A stretch of DNA of 6,534 bases from Treponema sp. (GTDB lineage: Bacteria > Spirochaetota > Spirochaetia > Treponematales > Breznakiellaceae): positions 1 to 6,534 of the forward strand of contig JAIRTS010000275.1 of assembly GCA_031254795.1 (NCBI GenBank). Direction: 5' to 3'. A program made the translations under genes and the position numbers. Shown here piece by piece: positions 1 to 5,242 of the stretch. Numbering within the stretch: position 1 is the stretch's first letter; the number at the start of each line of letters is the position of its first letter. Under the pieces are notes generated by a model. That model ran no database searches. It saw nothing but the letters and a program-made list of their open reading frames with translations, and was not told the DNA's origin.

Positions 1-1784
1 AATGGCACGGTTCCCAGAATAAAAACAACCATTGACAGAGTAAATCCGAGAGTGGCGATAGACCGAATGCAAAGCGCGTTGAGAAGACTTTGATACAACT
101 GGATGAAAACCTGAAATACAACCGGCAAAATAAAAAGCATGGGAATGCCTATGAAGAAAGGCTTTTCCTTCGCCCGCAAACGCCAGCCCAAGATAATTAC
201 GATGACCGTAATAGGAAGAAATAGTATCAGGCTGAAAATACGGTATATAATTTCAGCTTGAAACGCCTGCTCTATATAGCCGTACTCGCCAAATTTGCCG
301 CCCGCAACGAAAAGCTCGTTTAAAAGAAGAGACTCCAATCCGTTTCTGAGATTTGTAAGAAGAATAAAATTCTGATAACTTATATCAAACAGCATCTGCG
401 TGTTGCTATCAAACGCGCCATCAAACAGTTCCTGTCTTTCCCTGTCTTTGTCAAACCACATAACAGTGGGATCGAACTGTTCGTTGGTTTCTTCATTTAT
501 GGAGCGTGTCATAACAAGAAGCTGTTCCCCGCCGTTGGTTCCGCCACCGGTTTTTTGAGGCGACAACCTGCAAAAGGGCGCGGTTATTGTACCAATAAGA
601 GTATGGTTCTGATCGAACAGGAGAAACTCCGCGTTCCTGCTGTACGCGGAATCTGGAAAGAGTGAAAGGTTTGTCATTCTGATGACGGCGCGGATGTTTT
701 GAGCGTTGATTGGAAGGGAGAACAGGGGGTTAAGCGCCATTGAGCCTAGCGTAACATCCCGTTCATCAACAAAGAAGGCGAGGCTTTCCGTCCTTTGCTT
801 GCTTATGGCTAAAAGATTGGCGACATCCGGTTCCGCCGGCGTTTTTGTGATGAGGTCTGCGAAGATATGGTACGCCTGTATCCAGTTCTCATCATGCATG
901 GCCGCATATCCCTCGCGCTTCTGGCGATACAGAGGATAGGTTTCGCTTTCCTGCTTTGAAGGAGAGAGATTATTGATGGCGTTCCACGACTGCTCGGCAA
1001 TACGTTCAGCCTGCCGGTATTCGGCGCTTGTTCTTTTTGCGCTTAACAAACGTGTCGCAAGGCTCGCAAGCCAATGCGCGTCAAAGTAACGATTTTCGGC
1101 CAGCGCGGTCATAGCAGAGGAGAGGGCTTCTTGCGCGTCCACTGGTTCACGAACCGTAAAAACTGACGGCACTTCCTTGGGTTTGATGTTATATATCTTT
1201 TCAGTTTCTAAAGCTCTGTTTTTAGCGCGGATTTCCTCGGCTTTGGCGCTGATTCTTTGGGCAAGCGAAAATATCTCTCCGCCTTCCTGCGCGCTTTGGC
1301 GCCAAATTCGCTTGCAAATGGCAATGGAATATTCGGCGTCAAGCCATTGTTCATCTGCGGCTTGCGCTTCAGCGGCGGCTTTTGATTGATGAAAGAGCGC
1401 GCCTTTCAAGCTCATTGTTTTGTAGTAATTTTGGGATAGAGGAGTCGCCAGAAAAAAGACCACCGCATATATAGCTGCCGCGGCAAAGCCTGTGAAAAGA
1501 GCCGGCGACAGCCGCTTGAAAAATTGCGGAGAGAAGCGGGGAAAAGGTTCCTCTTTTTGAACGCTCCATCCGAACGGCATGACTAATCCCGCCAACAACA
1601 GGGCCGGAAAAATGGCGCAAATGTCCAACAAGCCGTTTGTCAGCCGCCACGGGACAACATAGACGGGTAGGGGAGGAGGCGTCGCCGGCAAAAGGTAGCG
1701 GAACGCCAAGATGGCCACGCAGGAAGCCGCGATATATATGCCAACAGCACGAGGGTATGCAAAAATTTTGTCGCGCTTACGCAT
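1..1784 (-). CDS. Large membrane protein with TPR-like extracytoplasmic domain (C-terminus beyond window)
   Basis: I do not recognise this family by name. The frame is open without a stop from the ATG at 1784-1782 to the left edge, giving 594 codons and no C-terminus. Three hydrophobic segments come first (about residues 13-33, 52-72, 95-115), then a soluble stretch of about 390 residues, then three more (about 513-533, 542-563, 576-594, the last cut by the edge). The soluble part starts helical and charged (about 125-205), has TPR-like helix pairs (about 216-248 and 283-320, the second with Gly-Tyr, Trp, Ala-Tyr, Phe and Pro at TPR-like spacing) and ends with a beta-looking section (about 360-475). 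The start overlaps the stop of the upstream gene (ATGCGTAA) and follows GGAGGAGG, so translational coupling is likely. Seen: topology and overlap. Inferred: inner-membrane protein whose large domain faces the periplasm, working with its neighbour. A TPR-containing secretion or envelope assembly role is possible but unproven. Confidence 0.85.
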   Translation of the reverse strand, partial: MRKRDKIFAYPRAVGIYIAASCVAILAFRYLLPATPPPLPVYVVPWRLTNGLLDICAIFPALLLAGLVMPFGWSVQKEEPFPRFSPQFFKRLSPALFTGFAAAAIYAVVFFLATPLSQNYYKTMSLKGALFHQSKAAAEAQAADEQWLDAEYSIAICKRIWRQSAQEGGEIFSLAQRISAKAEEIRAKNRALETEKIYNIKPKEVPSVFTVREPVDAQEALSSAMTALAENRYFDAHWLASLATRLLSAKRTSAEYRQAERIAEQSWNAINNLSPSKQESETYPLYRQKREGYAAMHDENWIQAYHIFADLITKTPAEPDVANLLAISKQRTESLAFFVDERDVTLGSMALNPLFSLPINAQNIRAVIRMTNLSLFPDSAYSRNAEFLLFDQNHTLIGTITAPFCRLSPQKTGGGTNGGEQLLVMTRSINEETNEQFDPTVMWFDKDRERQELFDGAFDSNTQMLFDISYQNFILLTNLRNGLESLLLNELFVAGGKFGEYGYIEQAFQAEIIYRIFSLILFLPITVIVIILGWRLRAKEKPFFIGIPMLFILPVVFQVFIQLYQSLLNALCIRSIATLGFTLSMVVFILGTVP

Positions 1785-2718
1785 AGCCTCCTCCATTTTT
1801 TTGCCGCCGTTTTGATAAAGCATGAAGAAGAATGGCGGCGCTTATGAACAGGACGAACGCCAAACAGAACACAAGCGGACTAATGTAGTTTCTGGGGATT
1901 ATCCCTTTGATGGCGGTTGATATAAGATTTTGCGCTTGTGTTGAGTCGATAAATGTCTCAAAATAGAGAACGCCGCTGAAAAAGACTCCGCCCAGAAGCA
2001 GATTGGCTAAATGCCATGAACTTGCGTTCATAATGAAACGCAAGGAAACAAGTGGCAAAATCAGCGCCGCCGCATAGAGCATGAAATCCATGAGTCCACG
2101 CGCAGCCAATGTTTCAAATTTGAGCGCGACCAAGTGAAATTTATCCATAAGTTTTGACATGAAAGCGTTTGCGTCATTTCTGAAAAACAGAGGTTTTGCC
2201 GGTGGCGTGACGCTTGGCTCAAAGTTGCCCTCATCCCGCGTTCTCTGATATTCAGCCCGTGCGCCCGGAAAGACAACCACGCGCGGATATTCCCGTGGTC
2301 CGTCAAGAAGCGTCATTGCTCCGTCTGATTCGTTGTCTGGAAAAAGGACAAGCCCTTTTCCGCCAAATGTTATGGTTTTGCCGGATGCAGGCGGCAGACG
2401 GATATGGTTCGCCTTGGAAATGAGCGGCCACCCAAGCGCGATAAAACCCATCGCAAGGACGAACACGCAGACCATGGAAGCTGGAGATGATATTTCCCGT
2501 CTTGCGGCGTAACTGAGGCTTATTAAAATAGTGAGATAAAGAGTTTGAGGCAATAGTCCGCAGAACGAAAAGACAAATTCGCGCAAAAACGGGCCGGAGA
2601 GCGTGATGGTTGTCAATTCGAGTCTCCGCACGCGGAAAAAGTCAATAAGTGTGAAGAAAAAGAGGACAAGAATAAATGCGCAAGAGAAAAAAATTACAAG
2701 CCGTACTATATTTTTCAC
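1777..2718 (-). CDS. Six-helix membrane protein of unknown function, LptF/LptG-like layout
   Basis: This is a 313-residue polytopic protein. Hydrophobic segments lie at about 6-26, 48-71, 80-100, 209-229, 236-256 and 279-301, with a soluble domain of about 108 residues (101-208) in the middle and a basic tail (KRRQK, 303-307). The start is GTG at 2718-2716: an in-frame TAA lies four codons upstream, so no longer start exists, and no clear Shine-Dalgarno precedes it. The last residues (NGGGYA) are dictated by the ribosome-binding site of the next gene, GGAGGAGG. The plan of three helices, a soluble domain and three helices is that of LptF/LptG (lipopolysaccharide-export permeases), but those usually have about 360 residues and a larger jelly-roll domain, and I see no family motif that settles it. 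It is first in an operon with the larger membrane protein. Function is unknown; an inner-membrane partner of that protein is the most reasonable inference. Confidence 0.85.
   Translation of the reverse strand: MKNIVRLVIFFSCAFILVLFFFTLIDFFRVRRLELTTITLSGPFLREFVFSFCGLLPQTLYLTILISLSYAARREISSPASMVCVFVLAMGFIALGWPLISKANHIRLPPASGKTITFGGKGLVLFPDNESDGAMTLLDGPREYPRVVVFPGARAEYQRTRDEGNFEPSVTPPAKPLFFRNDANAFMSKLMDKFHLVALKFETLAARGLMDFMLYAAALILPLVSLRFIMNASSWHLANLLLGGVFFSGVLYFETFIDSTQAQNLISTAIKGIIPRNYISPLVFCLAFVLFISAAILLHALSKRRQKNGGGYA
1787..1794 (-). promoter_or_regulatory. Shine-Dalgarno GGAGGAGG embedded in the end of the upstream gene
   Basis: Read on the minus strand, GGAGGAGG lies just before the ATG at 1784; its upstream GGAGG is 5 bases from the start. 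It sits inside the final codons of the 313-residue membrane protein and encodes part of its Gly-Gly-Gly tail. It fixes the start of the large TPR-like membrane protein and implies coupled translation of the two genes. Confidence 0.8.
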
Positions 2719-2726
2719 AATACCAG

Positions 2727-2753
2727 ATTATCATGTTATGGATTGTCGCGCAA
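2727..2753 (-). promoter_or_regulatory. Weak candidate promoter for the membrane-protein operon
   Basis: On the minus strand GATAAT (2732-2727) is a fair -10 match ending 8 bases before the GTG start at 2718. The only -35-like element is TTGCGC (2753-2748) with a short 15-base spacer, a poor match. If the -10 is used, the transcript would begin at or very near the GTG, in line with the missing Shine-Dalgarno. This is a suggestion; the true promoter could lie farther right. Confidence 0.25.
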
Positions 2754-2804
2754 GGGGCGAATCGCAAATCCTATGACATGCGGTTAGGCCTTGCGAGTAG
2801 GGTG

Positions 2805-2830
2805 GGGCGATAGCGCGCCTGCTATCGCCC
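2805..2830. repeat. Perfect 10-bp inverted repeat (hairpin)
   Basis: GGGCGATAGC (2805-2814) and its exact complement GCTATCGCCC (2821-2830) flank the 6-base loop GCGCCT. A third, imperfect arm GCTATACGCC (2831-2840) follows directly. Neither strand has a T-run after the stem, so it is not a typical intrinsic terminator. It lies between the divergent genes, upstream of the yebC promoter. A dispersed REP-like palindrome or a protein-binding site would both fit. Confidence 0.75.
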
Positions 2831-2848
2831 GCTATACGCCGCCTCATA

Positions 2849-2877
2849 TTGACTATTCTCGCGACTTGTGTTATATA
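2849..2877 (+). promoter_or_regulatory. Sigma-70-type promoter for yebC-ruvC
   Basis: The -35 TTGACT (2849-2854) and -10 TATATA (2872-2877) are separated by exactly 17 bases; each hexamer matches the consensus at five of six positions. Transcription should start near 2884. No better candidate lies closer to yebC, so this probably drives yebC and ruvC with a leader of about 150 bases. Confidence 0.7.
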
Positions 2878-2887
2878 TAGAGCAATT

Positions 2888-2903
2888 ATTCACAATAGTG
2901 AAT
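2888..2903. promoter_or_regulatory. Operator-like palindrome just downstream of the yebC promoter start
   Basis: ATTCAC-AATA-GTGAAT is a perfect 6-bp inverted repeat with a 4-base centre, beginning about 4 bases after the predicted transcription start. Position and symmetry suit a repressor site for a dimeric DNA-binding protein; the stem would be weak as RNA. The regulator cannot be named from the window. Confidence 0.45.
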
Positions 2904-2935
2904 GGACTTATTAAGAACATGCGTAAGGATGGCAA

Positions 2936-2970
2936 GAAAACTTACGGTTTTCAGAAAACTTCTGTTTTCA
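2936..2970 (+). repeat. Tandem repeat of self-complementary units in the yebC leader
   Basis: Two near-identical units follow each other: GAAAACTTACGGTTTTCA (2936-2953) and GAAAACTTCTGTTTTCA (2954-2970). Each unit is itself an inverted repeat (GAAAAC / GTTTTC), and the 3' arm of unit 1 also pairs with the 5' arm of unit 2 across one base (GTTTTC-A-GAAAAC). As RNA this allows alternative short hairpins; as DNA it offers two operator-like sites. It begins about 52 bases after the predicted transcription start and ends 66 bases before yebC. Confidence 0.65.
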
Positions 2971-3036
2971 AACTATTGGTTTTTCGTGATCTATTGAGAA
3001 TTCTCTTGCGCATTTACTACATTTTAGGAGGACAGT

Positions 3037-3777
3037 ATGTCGGGCCACAGCAAATGGGCGACTATTAAACACAAGAAAGGCGCCGCGGACGCAAAACGCG
3101 GACAAATGTTTACCAAACTCATCAAGGAGATCACTATTGCGGCGCGCATTGGAGGCGGCGATCCAGAGGGGAACCCAAGACTGCGCACGGCTATTCTCAA
3201 AGCTCGCGGCGCGAATATGCCCAAGGATAATATCACCAACGCGATAAAAAAAGGAACCGGCGAGCTTGAGGGAGTGAGTTACGAAGAGTTGTCTTACGAA
3301 GCCCGCCTCGGCGAAGCGGCTCTTTTTATTGAGGTGCTCACCGACAACCGCAACAGAGCCGCCGCGGATGTGCGCAACATACTTACCCGCGCAGGCGCGG
3401 AATTGGCGAAAGCGGGATCGGTTGCGCGGCTTCTCACCCGCAAGGGCGTCATCACGGTTGACAGCGAGAAATTCTCCCTTGAGAAGATTGAAGAAGTCGC
3501 CATTGAAGGCAATGCGGAAGATGTCTCTGAATCTGACGGCGTTATCGAAATCACCTCCGCCGCGGAAGACTTTGAAGCCGTGGCAAAGGCTCTGGAAGCC
3601 GCGTCTATTGAAACCACCAGCGCGGAAATCAGCATGCTGCCCGAAGCGCCGGTGATACTCAGCGATAACGACACGACGAAAATGCTCAGGCTCATTGAAC
3701 GGCTTGAAGAAAATGATGATGTTCAAAACGTCTATTCAAATATCGAAGTCCCCGATGGTTTTGAAGAAGAAGAGTGA
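3037..3777 (+). CDS. yebC: YebC/PmpR (TACO1) family protein
   Basis: At 246 residues it has the usual family length. The N-terminal signature is clear (GHSKWATIKHKK, 3-14; KRGQMFTK, 20-27; GGGDPEGNPRLR, 39-50; NMPKDNI, 60-66), as are LTDNRNR (101-107) and the C-terminal ENDDVQNVY region. The family was long treated as DNA-binding regulators; bacterial and mitochondrial (TACO1) members are now linked to relieving ribosome stalling at proline-rich sequences, so action in the cytoplasm at the ribosome is likely. The start follows AGGAGGA with 5-base spacing. It is first in a two-gene operon with ruvC, behind a sigma-70-type promoter and structured leader. Odd: the normally invariant YEGYGPGG loop reads YEARLGEA (87-94, one residue shorter overall), GGNLG reads GAELA (120-124), and the aromatic of the SVAY/W motif is lost (SVARLL). 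Other frames do not restore them, so this is not a simple frameshift. Family assignment is secure; full activity is less certain. Confidence 0.97.
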   Translation: MSGHSKWATIKHKKGAADAKRGQMFTKLIKEITIAARIGGGDPEGNPRLRTAILKARGANMPKDNITNAIKKGTGELEGVSYEELSYEARLGEAALFIEVLTDNRNRAAADVRNILTRAGAELAKAGSVARLLTRKGVITVDSEKFSLEKIEEVAIEGNAEDVSESDGVIEITSAAEDFEAVAKALEAASIETTSAEISMLPEAPVILSDNDTTKMLRLIERLEENDDVQNVYSNIEVPDGFEEEE

Positions 3778-3786
3778 CGAAAAAAG

Positions 3787-4275
3787 ATGCCCCGAATTAT
3801 CGGCGTTGACCCCGGCTTGGCAAGTACGGGCTGGGGCGTCATCGAAACCGATACGCAACCCGCGCAACGCGTCCGTTATCTCTCTCATGGTTGCATAGAA
3901 ACAATCCCCGGCAAGCCGCTTACAGAGCGGCTTCTTTTTATTCATGACGCGCTTGCGGAAGTTCTCGAAACATGGAGTCCTATGGAAGCCGCCGTTGAAA
4001 CCCTCTATTTCGGACGCAACATCACAAGTGCCCTTCCTGTCGCCGAAGCGCGGGGCGTGCTATGCATGACGCTTGCGCAAGCGGGGTTGCCCGTGCGGGA
4101 ACTGACACCCAATGCCATCAAACAGGCTGTCGTGGGCGCCGCGCGGGCTGATAAAGAGCAGGTTCAGGAAATGGCGCGTCTCATTCTGGGGCTTGACGCG
4201 ATTCCAAAGCCGAGTCACGCGGCGGACGCGCTGGGAGCGGCGATTTGTTGCGCGTACACCTTCATTCGCCCGTAA
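3787..4275 (+). CDS. ruvC: Crossover junction endodeoxyribonuclease RuvC
   Basis: RuvC is a dimeric Mg-dependent nuclease that cuts Holliday junctions symmetrically during recombinational repair, working with the RuvAB branch-migration motor. At 162 residues the protein is slightly shorter than the E. coli enzyme (173). The RNase H-like fold signature DPGLASTGWG starts at the catalytic Asp8; Glu71 lies in VETLYFGRN (70-78); the C-terminal catalytic pair is His144 and Asp147 in SHAADAL, the His form also found in Thermus RuvC rather than the Asp of E. coli. All four active-site positions are therefore present. The ATG lies 9 bases after the yebC stop, and only a weak purine stretch (AAAAAG) precedes it, so translation probably depends on coupling to yebC. 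Its 3' end overlaps the convergent PAP2 gene by 14 bases. ruvA and ruvB are not adjacent. Confidence 0.97.
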   Translation: MPRIIGVDPGLASTGWGVIETDTQPAQRVRYLSHGCIETIPGKPLTERLLFIHDALAEVLETWSPMEAAVETLYFGRNITSALPVAEARGVLCMTLAQAGLPVRELTPNAIKQAVVGAARADKEQVQEMARLILGLDAIPKPSHAADALGAAICCAYTFIRP

Positions 4276-5230
4276 TTTTTTCCTCTCGTCTCTCCGCAAT
4301 ACGTGTTTTTATAAAAACCCACGGCGCTCCTGCGTATATCCACAGCCCAAGCAGAAGGGGCAGGCAGAAATAGACAAGCAGGTGATACGCGGAGTTTGTG
4401 TCCGGCATAAGGCGCTGAAACATAAGGAAAAGAACAGCCGCGCCCGCAGCGCCTATGACGTACCGCGCCAGCAGGATGAAAAAGGTTTTCACCCCCCTTC
4501 CGCGCTTTGATTTTGCGGCGAAAGGCGCGAATTTCAGCATAAGCGCGTACCCCGCCCCCATGCCGAGCATGGCGCCGCTCAAAAACGTGTTTCCGGTGAG
4601 GAGAATCACAAAGGAACTCGTCGCCGATATGATGAACTGTATCCGTAATCCGCTTTTTGCAAGAAAATTTGAAATGCGTTCCTCAAAAAAGATGTAACAC
4701 GCCAGTGCCGCGCCGCCGAGGAGCCAGCCTGCGAACAGATCCGTAGGAAAATGTACGCCCAGGTAAAGCCGTGAGACGCCCATAACAAGACTTATGAGGA
4801 TCGCCAGAGCGAGAAACAACGCGCTTCGTGTCCCGCGTTTTGCCCATGACGCCACGACAGTCCAGAATGCAAGCGACATTTGGGCGTGACCTGATGGAAT
4901 GCCGTAGGAGGGTTCAAACGATTTTCCCACCGAAGGATCGAGTTGAAAGGGGCGGGGCTGATGAAGCAGCGCTTTGAAAAAAACGTTTATCCAAGCGGAG
5001 AACAGCGTCATTACGCTGAGGCGGACACCTTTCTTTTCGTCAATGCACCAGAATATCAGGAGGAGCAGGGCGAGATAGACCGCCTCCGTTCCGAAGAGGG
5101 ATATTCCCCGCATAAAGCCGTCAACCACGGGGTTGTCCCATGTTTGTATACGTTTGATGACCGCAAGCCCCCATTGGTATACGGCGGGCGTTTCGGCGCC
5201 CGTCGCGTCGATTGCAATATCGCTGTTCAT
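4262..5230 (-). CDS. PAP2-type membrane phosphatase with extra C-terminal helices
   Basis: This 322-residue polytopic inner-membrane protein carries the complete acid phosphatase/vanadium haloperoxidase signature: KX6RP (Lys86, Arg93-Pro94), PSGH (112-115) and SRX5HX3D (Ser153-Arg154, His160, Asp164). His160 is expected to form the phospho-intermediate and His115 to act as general acid. Family members dephosphorylate lipid phosphates such as undecaprenyl diphosphate, phosphatidic acid, phosphatidylglycerophosphate or lipid A; the substrate cannot be read from the sequence. The PAP2 domain ends near 185, and about 135 residues follow with further hydrophobic segments (about 196-212, 214-234, 250-271, 283-307) and a charged tail, which makes it longer than the minimal form. 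The ATG is preceded by AGGAGA (5242-5237) at 6-base spacing. It lies 12 bases after the stop of the OmpA-domain gene and is surely cotranscribed with it. The 3' end overlaps convergent ruvC. Confidence 0.94.
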   Translation of the reverse strand: MNSDIAIDATGAETPAVYQWGLAVIKRIQTWDNPVVDGFMRGISLFGTEAVYLALLLLIFWCIDEKKGVRLSVMTLFSAWINVFFKALLHQPRPFQLDPSVGKSFEPSYGIPSGHAQMSLAFWTVVASWAKRGTRSALFLALAILISLVMGVSRLYLGVHFPTDLFAGWLLGGAALACYIFFEERISNFLAKSGLRIQFIISATSSFVILLTGNTFLSGAMLGMGAGYALMLKFAPFAAKSKRGRGVKTFFILLARYVIGAAGAAVLFLMFQRLMPDTNSAYHLLVYFCLPLLLGLWIYAGAPWVFIKTRIAERREEKITGE

Positions 5231-5242
5231 AGCGGGTCTCCT

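Larger units (their letters stand above)
2719..3036. other. Divergent control region between the membrane operon and yebC
   Basis: These 318 bases separate leftward genes from rightward yebC and contain no convincing gene. From left to right they hold a weak leftward promoter, a GC-rich perfect hairpin (2805-2830), a strong rightward promoter (2849-2877), an operator-like palindrome (2888-2903), an inverted pair CGTAAG/CTTACG (2922-2927, 2941-2946), a tandem repeat (2936-2970), a GAGAATTCTC palindrome (2996-3005) and the yebC ribosome-binding site AGGAGGA (3026-3032). The predicted yebC leader is about 150 bases, long for a housekeeping gene. Confidence 0.75.

Noticed and set aside
2994..3023. 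A second possible yebC promoter, TTGAGA with a -10-like TACATT.
   Set aside because: The start site would fall on or beyond the ribosome-binding site AGGAGGA, and the matches are weaker than the promoter at 2849-2877.
2919..3068. A 49-codon frame in the yebC leader, basic then hydrophobic (KLLVFRDLLRILL), overlapping the yebC start.
   Set aside because: No ribosome-binding site precedes its ATG, its middle codes through the yebC Shine-Dalgarno, and its end is an out-of-frame reading of yebC. A longer version starting at 2868 would begin inside the promoter. A leader peptide is not excluded but is unsupported.
2968..3726. A 252-codon open frame antisense to yebC.
   Set aside because: It lies almost wholly opposite a secure yebC gene, has no ribosome-binding site I can support, and its Arg/Phe-rich composition is what codon bias on the other strand produces.
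4225..4233. His in place of the third catalytic Asp of E. coli RuvC.
   Set aside because: This is a known natural form of the active site (as in Thermus RuvC), not a defect.
4239..4281. Possible ruvC terminator: GGCGA (4239-4243) with TCGCC (4266-4270) before a T-run (4276-4281).
   Set aside because: The stem is only 5 bp with a 22-base loop and five bases separate it from the T-run; too weak to call.
4305..4318. Perfect palindrome GTTTTTATAAAAAC.
   Set aside because: It lies inside the PAP2 coding sequence (encoding Val-Phe-Ile-Lys), is pure A/T in the arms apart from the ends, and likely reflects codon choice.
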